This document shows positions 21,680 to 33,395 of a stretch of DNA of 64,000 bases, one piece after another; position 1 is the first letter of the stretch, and every line of letters starts with the position of its first letter. Source of the stretch: Tubiluchus corallicola (lineage: Eukaryota; Priapulida; Priapulimorpha; Priapulimorphida; Tubiluchidae); the NCBI GenBank assembly GCA_030141605.1, contig JAQGDQ010000397.1, positions 1 to 64,000 on the forward strand, given 5' to 3'. The notes beneath the pieces are model-generated. The model was not told the origin of the DNA, did not search any database, and saw nothing but the letters and a program-made list of their open reading frames with translations. A program made the position numbers and the translations under genes.

Positions 21680-24600
21680 GTAAACACTTTGTTTGTTTTG
21701 TTTGTTTTTTGTTTATTATGTAAATCTTTTTGAAGAAAGGTGGGTAAAGAAGGTCATAATTGGAATATTTTTGCCATTTATTTTTTCGCAAAGCTTGACG
21801 TGTACGCTAATAAATACGAGAAAAGCTCTGCCAAGGTCTGTGAGGGTGTGTGCACTATGGGTGAGCATCAAACGTTCGAGTTTGAACGAGTTTTTTTTAG
21901 TTCGAACTCGATTGGAATCCAAAACTATAGATTCGAATAATTCAGCACTTCAAACAAATATGTTCATTATCGTTAAAAAGATTGAATCATCATGCAATTT
22001 AGTTGTAATTTCTGTGCTCAATTTCAACAAACTACTAATCGTTTTATTGCAGAACAAAATCTAGTGATATGCATGATCTTTGAAAGACTAACTTTTACTG
22101 GTGGTTCGAAAACTTGTACGAAAATGTTTCAGTACGAATTCGGTTCGAATTTGACACACAAAAGTTCGGTTCGATTAAATTCGAAAGTCACAAATTTGGT
22201 TGGATTTGAATTTGCTTTCTGGTAGAGAATGCTCACCCCTAGTGTGTACTACACACCCCTTTTTTGTTATCTCCTCCTAAACAGACAACTACGAGTTAAT
22301 ACGAGGTCCATTTCGAAAAATTCTCGTTCACAAAACTGTGTATAATGCAGATTATGACCTTTGCTTGTATATTTCTCAGCCAATTTACATTCCCAAAATG
22401 AAAGGGTAAAAGGTAGTTAAACACTGTGTGGAACATCAGCACATTACTGTTTAAAAATCTGTTTAGCAAACAAATATTTTGCTAGCCTGTATCATACTAA
22501 TACAGATACATTTTTGTATTTTTGCTTGTTCACCTTTGTGTTAATTTTTTCCAAATGAAGCAGATGAATAAGTTTAGAATTGTTCAGCTCTGGCAGAGAT
22601 TTGTTTCCTATGAGCGCATTCTAGTTTTATTATAGAAATCAATTGCCTCCATGTAACATTATGAGCCATTGTTCCTGTACCATTGTTATCTGCACCATTT
22701 TTGTTGTGCACGGCTGCTGTAATTGTGGTTGTTATTGTCATTGTCATTGCTGCTGTTGTTATTATTGTAAAACAATTACAAATTCACTAAGTGTGACTAT
22801 ATTGTAGAAATAATCCATGTACTCAAATTTGTGACACAAGTTTCTTACATATGTTCAAGCATTTCTTTTTTAAATGGTGGTTATTGTGAGTAACAAATAA
22901 ACAATGAGAGTGCAGGAAAAACTGCTCTCACTAAGCAGCAATTATGTTGTCTTGTAGCTGTTACATTAGTTGCAATTTTGTACAGTAGATGGCAGCCTGA
23001 CATTGCCCGATACTATTCAGCTAATTGGTGCAGTTATATGATTGCAAATCTTACTTCAAGACTGCACACAAATTTTGATTTTAAATGCGTAATGCTAAAT
23101 CTACCTACTATCATTTATGTGATTGTTAGTGACTACTGATTGTTAATTAATATTTTTTTCTATATTATATGGTAACATATTGTATGTGTTGCATTAGTTG
23201 CGATTTTGTATAATAGACGGCTCAGTGGTATTACCCTAAGCTATTCAGCCAGTTGGGGCATCTGCCATTACTGGACACGCATGCTGTCAATCACTCTTAC
23301 CCATGAGCTCTCATGCTCATCGTTGCTTCCATGCACGCATCGCTACACTCACTGCCCTCACATGTGTGAGAGTGCACCATGTCTCTGCTATGCTCTACAC
23401 AAGCTGCCTGTTTGGGCAAAACATTTGCACCTTCCATTTACACTAGCCAAATATAAATGTCAAGAAATTAATAATAAAAATATTAATAATAGCGATAATG
23501 ATAACAGCAACAAAATCACTTTGAAAATGATAATGATACCAGAAACAAACAATGAATAACATTTTAAAGTGAAAATGTCGGAATCTATCCTGCATTTTTG
23601 AACAACGTAATAGGGATTTTTCATAATTCAATGTGTCAATTTAAGTAATTTACAACTATAATAAGTTTTCTTGGCAATTGGTTGTCTATCGGCAGCTCTG
23701 TTTCACTTACAACTGACCCAGTAAGAATCTCAAGTGTCTGAAACTATTTTCAACCATCCATTCATACACATCAATAAGAGAATTTGAATTCATTCAAATG
23801 ACTAAGCACTTCTTTAAAACTTTCTCTGTCTTGTCTAAACAACAATTATTATTAGGGAGTACCACCCTTTACTATCATAACAACAAAAACGAGTTCTTCT
23901 CTCTGTGTTTGCTATATAAATACTTTTAATGTTGTCTTTTTAATTTTAACAAAATACCATATTCCCTGTTTCTCAGTGCGATATGTTATGACAAGCATAA
24001 ACATCCAGCAAAAACAATAGAGCACACCTATTTATTCCCAGTGCACTCAGGCAGAACTACTTTTGAAAATAAAGGAACAACTTGAGAGGTGGTGTGAAGA
24101 GTATCTAGCAATAAAAGTTATGCACTGCAGGACCTTGGAAGTAAATGTTTAGGTGCCTGCTTTAAAAAAGCTCATCTCTCATATTACATGGTTTTTCAAG
24201 GATAGAGAGAATTCAGTATAACACCTATTCCAACTAATGTTTTTGGATATGGATAATGGATAATGGGTAACCATGTTATAAAATTGCCTGCAAAAGTAAT
24301 TCCAGTAATTGGAGTTTTAGAACACAACTAACAGTGATCATTTGAACTAATATAAAGTTCTTGAAACACTGAAAGTGACAGACTAATCTTATTGAAAGAA
24401 AACACTAACTTCTATTACGTCTTATAAACAATGCTATTGGATGTCAATATTGGGTCAACGTATCTCTTGTCGTTATGCTATACTCTGTCAAAAGTCACTT
24501 GCCATCTAAACTTGCACTTTATTCACCAGGTATATTATTGTAATGTGTAGTATAATATTACCATGACTTTGGATTGCCTTGACCACGAGAAAATTCAGTG

Positions 24601-25350
24601 GCATACAGCAGTCTATAACATCTCTTGGAATCCTGGTAATTTTGCTGGATTATAAAGAATGGATTTATACTACTTTTAAAACTGCTACACCACACAACTA
24701 CAACCACGAGAAGAGCAGGATAAAGACTAGGGTAAAAGGTTAATTTGACAGATTTTTGTTAATTTATGTGTAGCTATAGCGCTGTAGAATAAATATGTTG
24801 TCTCTTTTTAAACTCGTTACGGTAAATACATTTCAATGATAATTTTTTAATTTTCTTCAGCTTTGATAAATCTTGATTTGCAACAAATAAGCCTTCACTG
24901 ACCACTTACTGGACCTACTTCTCACTGAACTCAAAGATTTATTGTCAACAATGGTCAAATAGAAAACAATTGTCGTTACCACTTTAGGCACAATAAAGTG
25001 ATTATAATTTTTCTGAAGATTTTTAGCAATGCCTTTTGCATGCAGTAAAACTGCTTTTTATTACCAAAACAATTGCATGAGCATTAAAGAAAAATATAAG
25101 TGAATTCATTCAGTTCATTTTTTTTTCTTTTGTTTTTCTTGCAAATAGTTTGGTTTCTCAACCATCTTCCTGGCGTCTCTTTCCAGTTGTGTCAGCCTCG
25201 GGTGTGACTTATTTGCAAAAGTAACTTTAAATTTGAGAAATAATCAAATATGCGTGGAAAACTCTTTATTTTAATTAATTAAACCAAAAATAAACTTTGC
25301 AATAAATTCGCTAGAATCTAAAGGCTTATTGTGTTTCACATTTGCAGTAA
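21680..25350 (+). repeat. Dispersed non-coding repeat family A, copy 2
   Basis: Collinear with 3610-7000 as described there. Additional sequence at about 23400-24600 is lacking from, or poorly aligned in, copy 1. Part of that insert (24400-24530) recurs reversed at 59400-59530, and 23215-23620 recurs directly at 58970-59380. Open frames here are not conserved between copies. Confidence 0.65.
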
Positions 25351-25659
25351 CATTGCTTCCACACACGCATCGCTACACTCACTGCTCCAGCATGTGTGAG
25401 AGTGCACCTCGTCTCTGCTACGAATTACACAGACCCTCATGTTTTGGTAAAATATATTCTCCATCCATGTACACTAGCCAAAAATGAATGCAGAGAAATG
25501 TCCGTTTTCATGCTAATGTTCGCTGTTTTGGTACAAAGGTATTACTGAAAACCCCAATGATGGGAATAAATTTTGCAGACATTTTCATAGAAACCTGAGC
25601 TGGTATATGGTTTGTATGTTTCTATGTTCTGTAAAAAATAACATAATACATGAACTTGT

Positions 25660-26345
25660 CACAGCAGCCACCCATCCATTTAGCTTGCAAGTAGCTGTAG
25701 TGCATAACTTCCTCCTTTGCTGCTTTTCAAGTAAACGTCTCAACTTTTCAATTATTGTCAGTTAGCAACAGAAGCTCAAAAGCAGTTTCGTTTGAGAGCT
25801 GGAATTAAATCTTCGTTATCAAAGCGAGGTGTGTTCTATTATTTCTGTAGAAAGTGTTGCTTGTCATAATATATCGCCCTGGGAAACATGCAGTAAGATG
25901 TTTTGTTAAATTTGAAAGGATAATAATGTGTTTTTAGTTTTGAAAGCTAGTATTGCAAACACAGGGCTCAAAACTGGCTTTTCTTATTATGATACTGCCT
26001 AACAATAATTGCTGTTTCGATAAGATTGAGAATGTTTTAAGTGCTCAGCCACCTGAACAAAAGGCTCTTTGTAAGATGGAGAAAGTTTTAAGTGCTCAGC
26101 CACCTGAACAAAAGGCTCTTTGTAAGATGGAGAAAGTTTTAAGTCCTCAGCCACCTGAACAAAATGCTTTTTATATGCGGAATTCTAAGATTCAAGTTTT
26201 GTTGTTGATTTTGAGCTGGGATAATTGCTGAGAGTGGTTCTGAAGCAAAGATTCAGAAATATTTTCGTAAATTTTAACATCTTGTGAAAATCACCCTCCC
26301 CGGAACACCTGGGAATGACGCCAGGGAAAGAGTTAAAGTCTAGCG
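25660..26345 (+). repeat. Repeat family C, copy with 51-bp internal expansion
   Basis: Shares the TATCAAAGC hairpin area, ATATCGCCCTGGGA, the small-ORF region and GGGAATGACGCCAGGGAAAG with the copy at 60935-61930. Confidence 0.65.
26041..26193 (+). repeat. Three 51-bp tandem units in frame
   Basis: The unit GTGCTCAGCCACCTGAACAA... starts at 26041, 26092 and 26143 (period exactly 51). Because 51 is 17 codons, the small family C frame is repeated in frame (LSAQPPEQKALCKMEKV). The frame stays open to the TGA at 26229. The ancestral ATG of this copy is ATT, although in-frame ATGs exist inside the repeats. Confidence 0.85.
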
Positions 26346-26397
26346 GCTTGAAAAACTCCGATTTGTCATTGAACACATACGCATTGTGTTACATCAA

Positions 26398-26402
26398 GTG
26401 AA

Positions 26403-26451
<49 letters not shown>

Positions 26452-26475
26452 CGTGCACGCGCGCGTGCATGTGTG
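26398..26475. repeat. AT / GT / GC dinucleotide run
   Basis: Consecutive runs of AT, then GT, then mixed GCGT and GCGC units. Alternating purine-pyrimidine DNA of this kind can adopt Z-form and is mutable. Confidence 0.9.
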
Positions 26476-26799
26476 TATGAATATTGAATTCATGATGAAA
26501 TCATGATCCAACATTACCCTTTGGCAATTACAATGTTACATTGTCATATTTACATGTTTTATTTTTATATCTCCATCACTTTAGCTATTTCAGGAGCGTT
26601 TTTCATGCCAATGTTTACTGTTTTGGCACTAAGGTATTACTAAGATCCAGGACTGTCGAGAGAGGGGCGTGGTGGTCAGTGACCCATGGCACAGGTGTTT
26701 TGGGGGCTCGAGAAGATTAATGACACAACCAGGGTTTTATTTAGCTAGTTCAGTTAAAAAGTTTTTTATTCATAAAGTCTGGCCTGGGATAAAAACCAA

Positions 26800-27070
26800 A
26801 GCTGATGTAATTGCGAGCGGGAAAGCTTCATTATGCCAATAAATCTCAATTACCATTTCAAATTACTCGGCTTTTCGTCAATTTTCGAATTAGTTTAACT
26901 TCAGCTAAAAGTAGCAAAAACAGGAGTAGCCCAACAAGAAATTTAAAGCAATGAATCACATAGTGAAAACTTTGGCAATAGTTTTGTATTCTCTCGGTTG
27001 CTTTTCCTTTAGTATTTTCACACGTAACTATTTCCTTTGTACAAGAACGCATAGGAATTTGTCCTTGGGT
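26800..27070 (+). repeat. Repeat segment with inverted copy at 60560-60900
   Basis: TTGCCAATAAATCTCAATTACC-like sequence, AAATTACTCGG, AGTTTAACTTCAGCTAAAAG and AATTTAAAGCAATGAATCAC all appear reverse-complemented, in the mirrored order, at 60900 down to 60740. The minus-strand frame 26858-27073 is within this repeat and is not supported as a gene. Confidence 0.6.
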
Positions 27071-27079
27071 CATAACAAT

Positions 27080-27555
27080 TTTTTCTTAGGTCACAATTTA
27101 ATACTAAAGAGCAGACAAAAGTAAATTATTTTCACTATTGATAATTACAGAGATTGATATTTGATGGGCAATTTCTGTCTTTAGCAAACAAATCACTTTA
27201 GAGAATTACCCTTTCATATGAACCCATGTTTGGTCATGTGATTGAACACATAAGATTGTCTGCTTGTTTTTAAACACCTATTATTATGCAGCTTCGTCTA
27301 TATTGTGATGGTAGGGGTACAGAAACTGTTTATTCTGCTCTAAAATGCTTTGAAATCTGAAAACTTAAATTCAATTATTGGAGTCCTTTTTAATCTTATC
27401 AAAACGTGACATTTCCTAATCGGTAACATGAGGAGAAACCTTCACTATTAGATTAGGGGGGCAGTGGTGTCGGGGAGATTGTATAGGATGGAAAAATCCC
27501 ACCCCCCGACACATTGCTGAGGCCTTCGACAGGCCCATTGCAATTATTCACTGCT
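27080..27555. other. Non-coding stretch, probably ending in the LINE 3' UTR
   Basis: From about 27450 upward the C-rich stretch (GTCGGGGAGATTGTATAGG and CCCACCCCCCGACACA) probably belongs to the 3' UTR of the minus-strand LINE next to it. The rest is unremarkable. Confidence 0.35.
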
Positions 27556-27561
27556 ATACGT

Positions 27562-28590
27562 CTATTGGTCGTACTCGGCAAGCCTTCCACCTTGCTTCAG
27601 ATACGCCGCTAGTTTTTTCAGGTTTAAGTTCTCTACAACTGCTCTAAGTGTTGTATTTTTATTTCCCAGACATTTGATACGAGCACCCTGGTAGGCGGTG
27701 CATCGTCCCACGTGATGGTCCGGTGTTTCGTCTTCCTGACCACATTTCGGGCAAATCGCGGATTGTGCTCGACAAGTGGTTTTTTTATGTTTTTGGAGAT
27801 TACAGTGTCCGGTTAGGACCTGTATAACCATGTTGAGTTGAGTTCTACTGAGACTCAGGAGCCTATTGCAGACTCGGGCCGAGGCCCAGCCCACATGTTC
27901 CTTTGTTCTCTTGCAGTCCTCACGATTATTCCACGACGTTTCCCATCGTTTTAGACTCCATCCCTTAATCGCGTAGACACAGCTAGCATAAGGGACGGGC
28001 AGATAGGGTTCTGGTCCCTCTGGAGAGAGCTCAGATCCCTTTTTAGCAAGCTTGTCCGCCTCTTCGTTACCATGTACTCCTTCGTGTCCAGGAATCCATG
28101 TAACCAAGACTCGGTTTCTTTTTCCAAGTATGTTCAAGTTTTCAACACAACGTAAAACCGAGATAGATTTTACTGTATTGTTTTCAGTAGCTTTAATAGC
28201 CGCCTGGCTGTCTGACAGGATGACTATTGATTGATTCTGGAGTCCTTCCGAAGACATTATCTCCGCCGCTTGTGAGATGGCGAAAACTTCTGCCTGGAAA
28301 ACAGTACTCAATTTCCCAAGATAGAAGAACTCCTCCAATACTCTGGACTCAGTCGGATACTCGATACGTATACCTGCACCGATCCTTCCGCCCAGTTTGG
28401 AACCATCGGTATAACACCTGACACAGTTCCTATCCATTTCGCCTTCTGATTTGATAGCGATTTCTCTTTCCTGAATCTGGCATTCGAAATTTCTTTCGAA
28501 CACGCGTGTTCTTTTTCTTAAATCACCCGGCATATGCAACAGTTGGAGGTCGCGCCTATAGCTATTGCATACATCGATATGACTTACAAA
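27562..28590 (-). pseudogene. LINE ORF2 C-terminal part: RNase H and zinc knuckle (5'-truncated)
   Basis: A 352-codon minus-strand frame is the end of a non-LTR retrotransposon polyprotein of the RNase H-bearing I/R1/Loa-like groups. The RNase H catalytic set is visible: YTDGSK (Asp72), QAEVFAI (Glu111), LSDSQAA (Asp137), and WIPGHEGVHGNEEADKLAK (His179, Asp189). A CPKCGQEDET..HH....C zinc knuckle follows at residues 290-308. The frame is open to a TAG at 27562-27564. RT and endonuclease are absent. The apparent ATG and first dozen residues (28620-28585) fall in an unrelated repeat shared with 54775, so the 5' truncation point lies near 28590. The RNase H part looks young, with all catalytic residues present and no frameshift. 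Confidence 0.85.
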
Positions 28591-28599
28591 TATTATTTT

Positions 28600-28830
28600 T
28601 TTCTGTAAAATATAGTGCATTCAAGAAAGTGTGAAAAAAGCTATGATTGGAGCTTAATATTAAAATGCTTCATAGAGTACCCCAGTCTCTCTATTACCGG
28701 CGTACCGTTTGACTTTCCCACGAGTAAATGCAACGAGAGTCATACATGCGCAGTGTCGTTCCTAACAGGACAGTTCCGCTCTCTTCCCCTATTTTCCGTT
28801 CTGTGCAAGATGTCTGCGCGGTGCTAAATT
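28600..28830 (+). repeat. Repeat family D, copy 1
   Basis: Collinear with 54775-54985: GCTATGATTGGAGCTTAATA, then CATAGAGTACCCCAGTCTCT, then ATGCAACGAGAGTCA, then ACATGCGCAGTGTCGTTCCT. In the second copy this sequence overlaps the 3' end of a gag-like frame, so D may be the 3' part of a retroelement. Confidence 0.7.
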
Positions 28831-28839
28831 TGGAGTGTT

Positions 28840-29835
28840 TCAATGCTAACCAAAGCGAAACACACAAGTTCATAAAGATATAAACCTGCTTTTTGGTATC
28901 AGGCTAGTTAATAATGAATTTTGTCATCAAGTGTTTCTCATGATGTCAGTGGGCCATTAGCAGCTCTGAATTTAGCACATAGACCTCTAAAATGATTATA
29001 TAAAAGCCTCTCGTGAGGTATTGATTATAATCATTATGAACTGTGAACCATCATTTCTCTAAGTTGTTTGTTTGTTTGTTAACTTTGATTAGTCTGTCAA
29101 TAATAAAATTAAAGCAAGTGTTTCTCATGAAGCTTTATAAAATTTCATAGTTTGGAAAAATCCCAAAACGTAAATTCAAGGAACTCCCCACTTTTTGATT
29201 CTTACCGCGCAACCAAAAAGCTGTGATTTGAAATGTCATTAATGGTGTTTATATAATAAATTATGTATATAATGTAATTATTTTAGAGATAAATGCTTTG
29301 CGAAGCTCAGCTATCTTATGGAAACTATTCTTTCGTTTAGACAAACACACAGCAATGTTAAAAACAGTTTGCAAAATTTAGTTCAGCTGAAACTAGAAAA
29401 TTGCTTTCTGTAATAAGGAAATTTAATACAGAATGTTAGCATTTATTTTATTGAAAAATTAACTTTAGTGCCTTGACTTTCCAGTATTACATGTTAATGT
29501 TAATGTAAATGTTAATGTTCAGTCAAATGAATTTTGTGTTAAAATAAACTTATTGTTGACCAAATTTATGACCTCAGAAACCAGTAATTTATCAGCATTA
29601 ATGAAACTCCCATTGCCTTATACATAGTTTGAAGGGCAGAATAAATCTAGACAAAATTTATTTTTATTTAAACAATTTTCTTTTCCTTTTTAAATCCTTG
29701 CTACATTTCTGGTACCAGAACTTTTCATGATTATTTACAGCTTCAGCTAACTTAGATTAGCTGACTGTAAGATTAGCTTTACTTAGTTGTTATTTATTTA
29801 TAACATAAAATGTCAAATACCGAACCATTCGAGAG
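28840..29835. other. Non-coding AT-rich stretch
   Basis: No gene recognised. A short hexamer-like run (GTTAATGTTAATGTAAATG) lies near 29490-29515. Confidence 0.4.
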
Positions 29836-29839
29836 GCGC

Positions 29840-30700
29840 TGTCTGTACAAAGGAGGGCTGCTTAATTATAAATCTTGTATTTCAGTTGATCCTAAAACGC
29901 TAATCACACAACCCTACAAAATACGATTTTAATCTTCCACAATTTTCTCCAGAATTCGCATTAGAAACTTGTAATCCCGGCAAAACGCTGAATTGCCTCC
30001 AAACCTCTTAAGACACGCTCTCTGTACACAAAGAGGAGCTCATTGCTTTTTAAAATCTTCTAAAGTATTTGAGATGATGCGCCGTTCACACCCTGCAAAC
30101 AAATAAATATCTTATCTTATCCTCTCTGCACACAAAAGAGCAGCTTATTTATAATCCCTTTGAAGTGTTTACCAGAGTGGCGAGTTACTCCCTGCCGACA
30201 AAGAAAGATTTTAATCCCTAATAATTCTGTCTGGAATTTAATAATGACTTCAGAGATAATAACCCTCCCTTTTGAAACTTATAATCCTGGCGGCAGATTT
30301 CACAAAATTGCAGACATCTTGAGACGTGCTCCCTCTGCACACAAAGAGCAGCTTATTTATAATCCTTTTGAAGTGTTTACCTAACTGGCGAGTTACACTC
30401 AGCCGACAAAGAAAGATTTTAATCCCCAATAATTCTGTCTGGAATTTAATAATAATTGAAATCTTATGAAGTGCTGAGCTGAGACGCAGTTTATGCCATC
30501 ACGCGCCTCACACAAAGGAAAATTTTGATCCGTAACACAAATGAAACGTCCACGATAATCTGCTTATACAAACATTAGGCTAAAAACGTACGAGTGAAAC
30601 GTAGGCTGACAATAATAATCTCGCTTTTTGAAGTGGATCAGAAAATTTCACAACAATCTTAGCAGCTTGAGAAATGCTGGGTAACGACCAACCTTGAAAA
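29840..30700 (+). repeat. Repeat family E with about 210-bp internal units
   Basis: The unit CTCTGCACACAAAAGAGCAG..., then ATAATCCTTTTGAAGTGTTT, then a CTCCCTGCCGACAAAGAAAG block, then TAATTCTGTCTGGAATTTAA occurs around 30120-30250 and 30330-30450. It recurs at 31880-32010. The whole block is collinear with 55765-56600. Confidence 0.7.
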
Positions 30701-30939
30701 TGATTGGTAAAATGATTTACTCCCTGAAATAAACGTTGAAGCACAAAAGTAACAACGTTTTAAAAACTTTCAATCTTTTGGATATTTGAAGAAACTTTTT
30801 TGACTGCAGTGTTAGTTCTTGTGGCTTGCCACTGCTTTCCTTTTTTACATAAATCCTTTTGGCAAAGGCTGTGTTGTCATCGTTCTTGTTCTTGGTACTG
30901 TGTACTGGTCCGTGTACTGTTACTGTTCTTCGTTCTATT

Positions 30940-31115
30940 GCCACTCTTGCTGTTATTGTTGTTGCTGTTGTCGTTGTCTTCATCGTCGTCGTTGCTGTTG
31001 CAGTTGGTGTTGTTGTTGTTGCTGTTGTTGTTGCTGTGGTTGGTGATGTTGTTGTTGTTCTTGCTGTTGCTATTGCTGCTGTTGCTGCTGCTGATGATGA
31101 TGACAGTGATTGCAA
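30940..31115 (+). repeat. Degenerate GTT/GCT trinucleotide tract
   Basis: A long run of TTGTTGCTGTTG-like units gives runs of Leu, Val or Cys in forward frames and Asn/Ser or Ala/Thr in reverse frames. All open frames here are composition artefacts. Confidence 0.9.
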
Positions 31116-31149
31116 TCATGATAATTATGTTGATGTCACACCTGTTGTT

Positions 31150-31380
31150 GAAGTTTCACATAATTAGTAAAAAGTGCGGTTGTTGTGAGTGTTAGCAGAA
31201 AAGTGCAGTTGTACAGAAAATAAGCAAAAAGTGCAGTTGTGCAGAATATATGTTTTTTAGTGCAGTAGTTGTGATAGTTAGCAAAAAAGTGCGGTTGCGC
31301 AGAAAATAAGTATTTGAGTGCGGTTGTTGTGGTTGTCAACAAAAAAGTGCGGTTGCACAGAAAATAAGCAGATGCAAATC
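31150..31380 (+). repeat. Degenerate tandem units (AAAAAGTGCGGTTG...CAGAAAATAAG)
   Basis: About six imperfect units built from AGTGCGGTTG and CAGAAAATAAGCA. The reverse complement of the same units occurs at 56635-56900 (AACTGCACTTTTTTGC, TTTTCTGCGCAACTGCA). Confidence 0.75.
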
Positions 31381-31394
31381 AGTGCTTGAATGAC

Positions 31395-31725
31395 CCAATG
31401 CTTCCGGACTATATCAGTTACAATCAGTCAACTTTTACAGCAGCTAGTAAACTAAAATTTTTTTCATAAAAATGCCCTGTCATTGTAATACTTCATATCT
31501 CAAAGCTGATGCAGATCCGTGTACAATTAACTAAATGCTTCGCATTCCGGACTATATCTGTAACAATCAGTTGACTTTTACAGCAGCTAGAAAACTAAAA
31601 TTCTTTTTTGTAAAAATGCCCTGTCATTGTAGTACTTCATACCTCAAAGCTGACGCAAATCACCAATCGAATAATTCAATGCTTCGCATTCTGGACTATA
31701 CCTGTTACAATCAGTCGACTTTTTA
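31395..31725 (+). repeat. 143-144-bp tandem repeat, about 2.3 units
   Basis: The motif CCGGACTATATC starts at 31404 and 31547, and CTGGACTATACC at 31691. The bodies (TTTTACAGCAGCTAG, AAATGCCCTGTCATTGTA, TACTTCATA, CTCAAAGCTGA) are strongly similar. Confidence 0.85.
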
Positions 31726-31729
31726 AAGT

Positions 31730-32150
31730 CTTCTAAACTAATTGAGCTAGGACCCGGTTTACGCTCTGCTCATAGAGAAAGATTTAATCTTCAGCAATTT
31801 CGTCTGGAATTTAATAATAATGAAACTCACAGAAAATAATAGCCCTCGCTTTTGAAATTTGTAATCTTTGCAATCTTGAGACGCGCTCTCTGCACACAAA
31901 AGAGCAGCTTATTTATAATCCTTTTGAAGTATTTAACTGAGTGGCAGGATAACTCCCTGCAGACAAAGAAAGATTTTAGTCCCCAATAATTTCGTCTGGA
32001 ATTTAATAACAATTGATATTCTGACAATAATAATAATCTCGTTTTTTGAAGGTTCAGCAAATTTCTCAACAATCTAACCTGCGTGAGATCTTCTGGGTAA
32101 TGACCAACCTTGAAATGTTTGCTCCCCTAAATAAACACTGAGACTTCAAT
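31730..32150 (+). repeat. Repeat family E, second block
   Basis: Repeats the CACACAAAAGAGCAGCTTAT, GACAAAGAAAGATTTTAGTC and TCGTCTGGAATTTAATAA units. Collinear with parts of 56330-56600. Confidence 0.6.
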
Positions 32151-32297
32151 TTCTGACAACTTTTGAAAATTTTAGAAGAAATTTCTCCTGTTGCTTCCCA
32201 CTCAATTCTTTTTTTATATATTCATTTTTGCAACAACTGTGTCGTCATTTTCATTGTTGCTGTTGCTGCTCCACCTTCTCTCACAAGCACAATTGTT

Positions 32298-32301
32298 TTC
32301 G

Positions 32302-32336
<35 letters not shown>

Positions 32337-32350
32337 ACTGCTGCTGCTGT
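32298..32350 (+). repeat. GTT trinucleotide microsatellite
   Basis: About thirteen GTT units followed by ACTGCTGCTGCTGTT. The open frames over it are artefacts. Confidence 0.9.
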
Positions 32351-32644
32351 TATCCTGATGATGATGACACTAATAATGTCGCTTTGGCTGTTGCTTTTCT
32401 TTCTACAAACTTTATACTTTTATATACATAATTCTGCAAGAAAAATTTGATGCTTTTATTCCCAGAAATAAGGTTTGTCTCAATATCAGTCTTGAGGCAG
32501 AATCTTAAGAAATCGTTTTTTTTATTTAATCCCTGAATGGGAGGCGGTCTATTAGCTCTAATAGTTTAAAATTGTAGCAAAATTGTCAGGCTTAAGAGGC
32601 ATTGCAAGCAACTATAATTGCTTCTTGTAAAATTTCACATTTCT

Positions 32645-32885
32645 TTGTTAGGTGGTTGTGTGTGTGTTTGTCAGAAAATGAGTGTGGTTGTCAGAAAATA
32701 AGTGTGGTTGTCAGAAATGGGAGTGGTTGTCAGAAATGAGTGTGGTTGTCAGAAAATGGGTGTGGTTGTCAGAAAATAAGTGTCGTTGTCAGAAAATGAG
32801 TGTGGTTGTCAGAAAATAAGTGTTGTTGTCAGAAATGGGTGTGGTTGTCAGAAAATAAGTGTTGCTGTCAGAAAATGAGTGTGGT
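32645..32885 (+). repeat. About 20-bp minisatellite (GTGGTTGTCAGAAAATRAGT)
   Basis: About eleven units with the core GTTGTCAGAAA. Unit length varies between 18 and 21 because of the number of A and G residues. It directly abuts family B copy 2. Confidence 0.9.
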
Positions 32886-33395
32886 CCTCTTGGTGGACCT
32901 GTCCTAAAATATAGCCCACATCATCGTAAAGCCCTGTTCTTCCTTTTCCAAACAGCCATAATCTCCTTTCGAGAGTCCATACAGGCGCCGTTAGAACGTT
33001 TTTTCTGTAGGCAGTTTGTGCCAAAATTTCGAAAAAATTGGGAGTTGGGTTCGGGAAAATGCCCGTAGCGAGCATGTGTGGCCCTCCTGCGAAATTTAAA
33101 TTGACTATTACACTTACCATTGAACGGATTATTCAATGATTACCAGCATTGCCCCCGACGCATTCCCATTCTCTAGAAATAAGAGATACAATTTTTGCCA
33201 AAAATGTGTAAGAATGACTATATTTTGAGGTTTTTCATCCTCCGTTCCTCCCGGTTGGCCCGGTTCGAAAAATGAAACCTCATTGGCAAATCTGTGTGTT
33301 CGGACCTTTCATTTAATGTATAGATCCTAGAAAATGGTGTCGTCATTGGAGCTGTATATCTATACCACCGAAATTAAAATTTATGATTATATATA
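32885..33395 (+). repeat. GC-richer repeat family B, copy 2
   Basis: Collinear with 13185-13615. It continues rightwards through GGAGCTGTATATCTATACCA and CCGAAATT into the C/A-rich family F signature. This shows that B and F form one composite repeat here. Confidence 0.7.

Noticed and set aside
21740-22225. Overlapping 66-123-codon frames in repeat A copy 2
   Set aside because: Not conserved in copy 1, overlapping on both strands, and without recognised motifs.
30717-31195. Several 75-132-codon frames at the trinucleotide tract
   Set aside because: Homopolymer-like Leu/Val/Cys or Asn/Thr/Ala products of GTT/GCT repeats.
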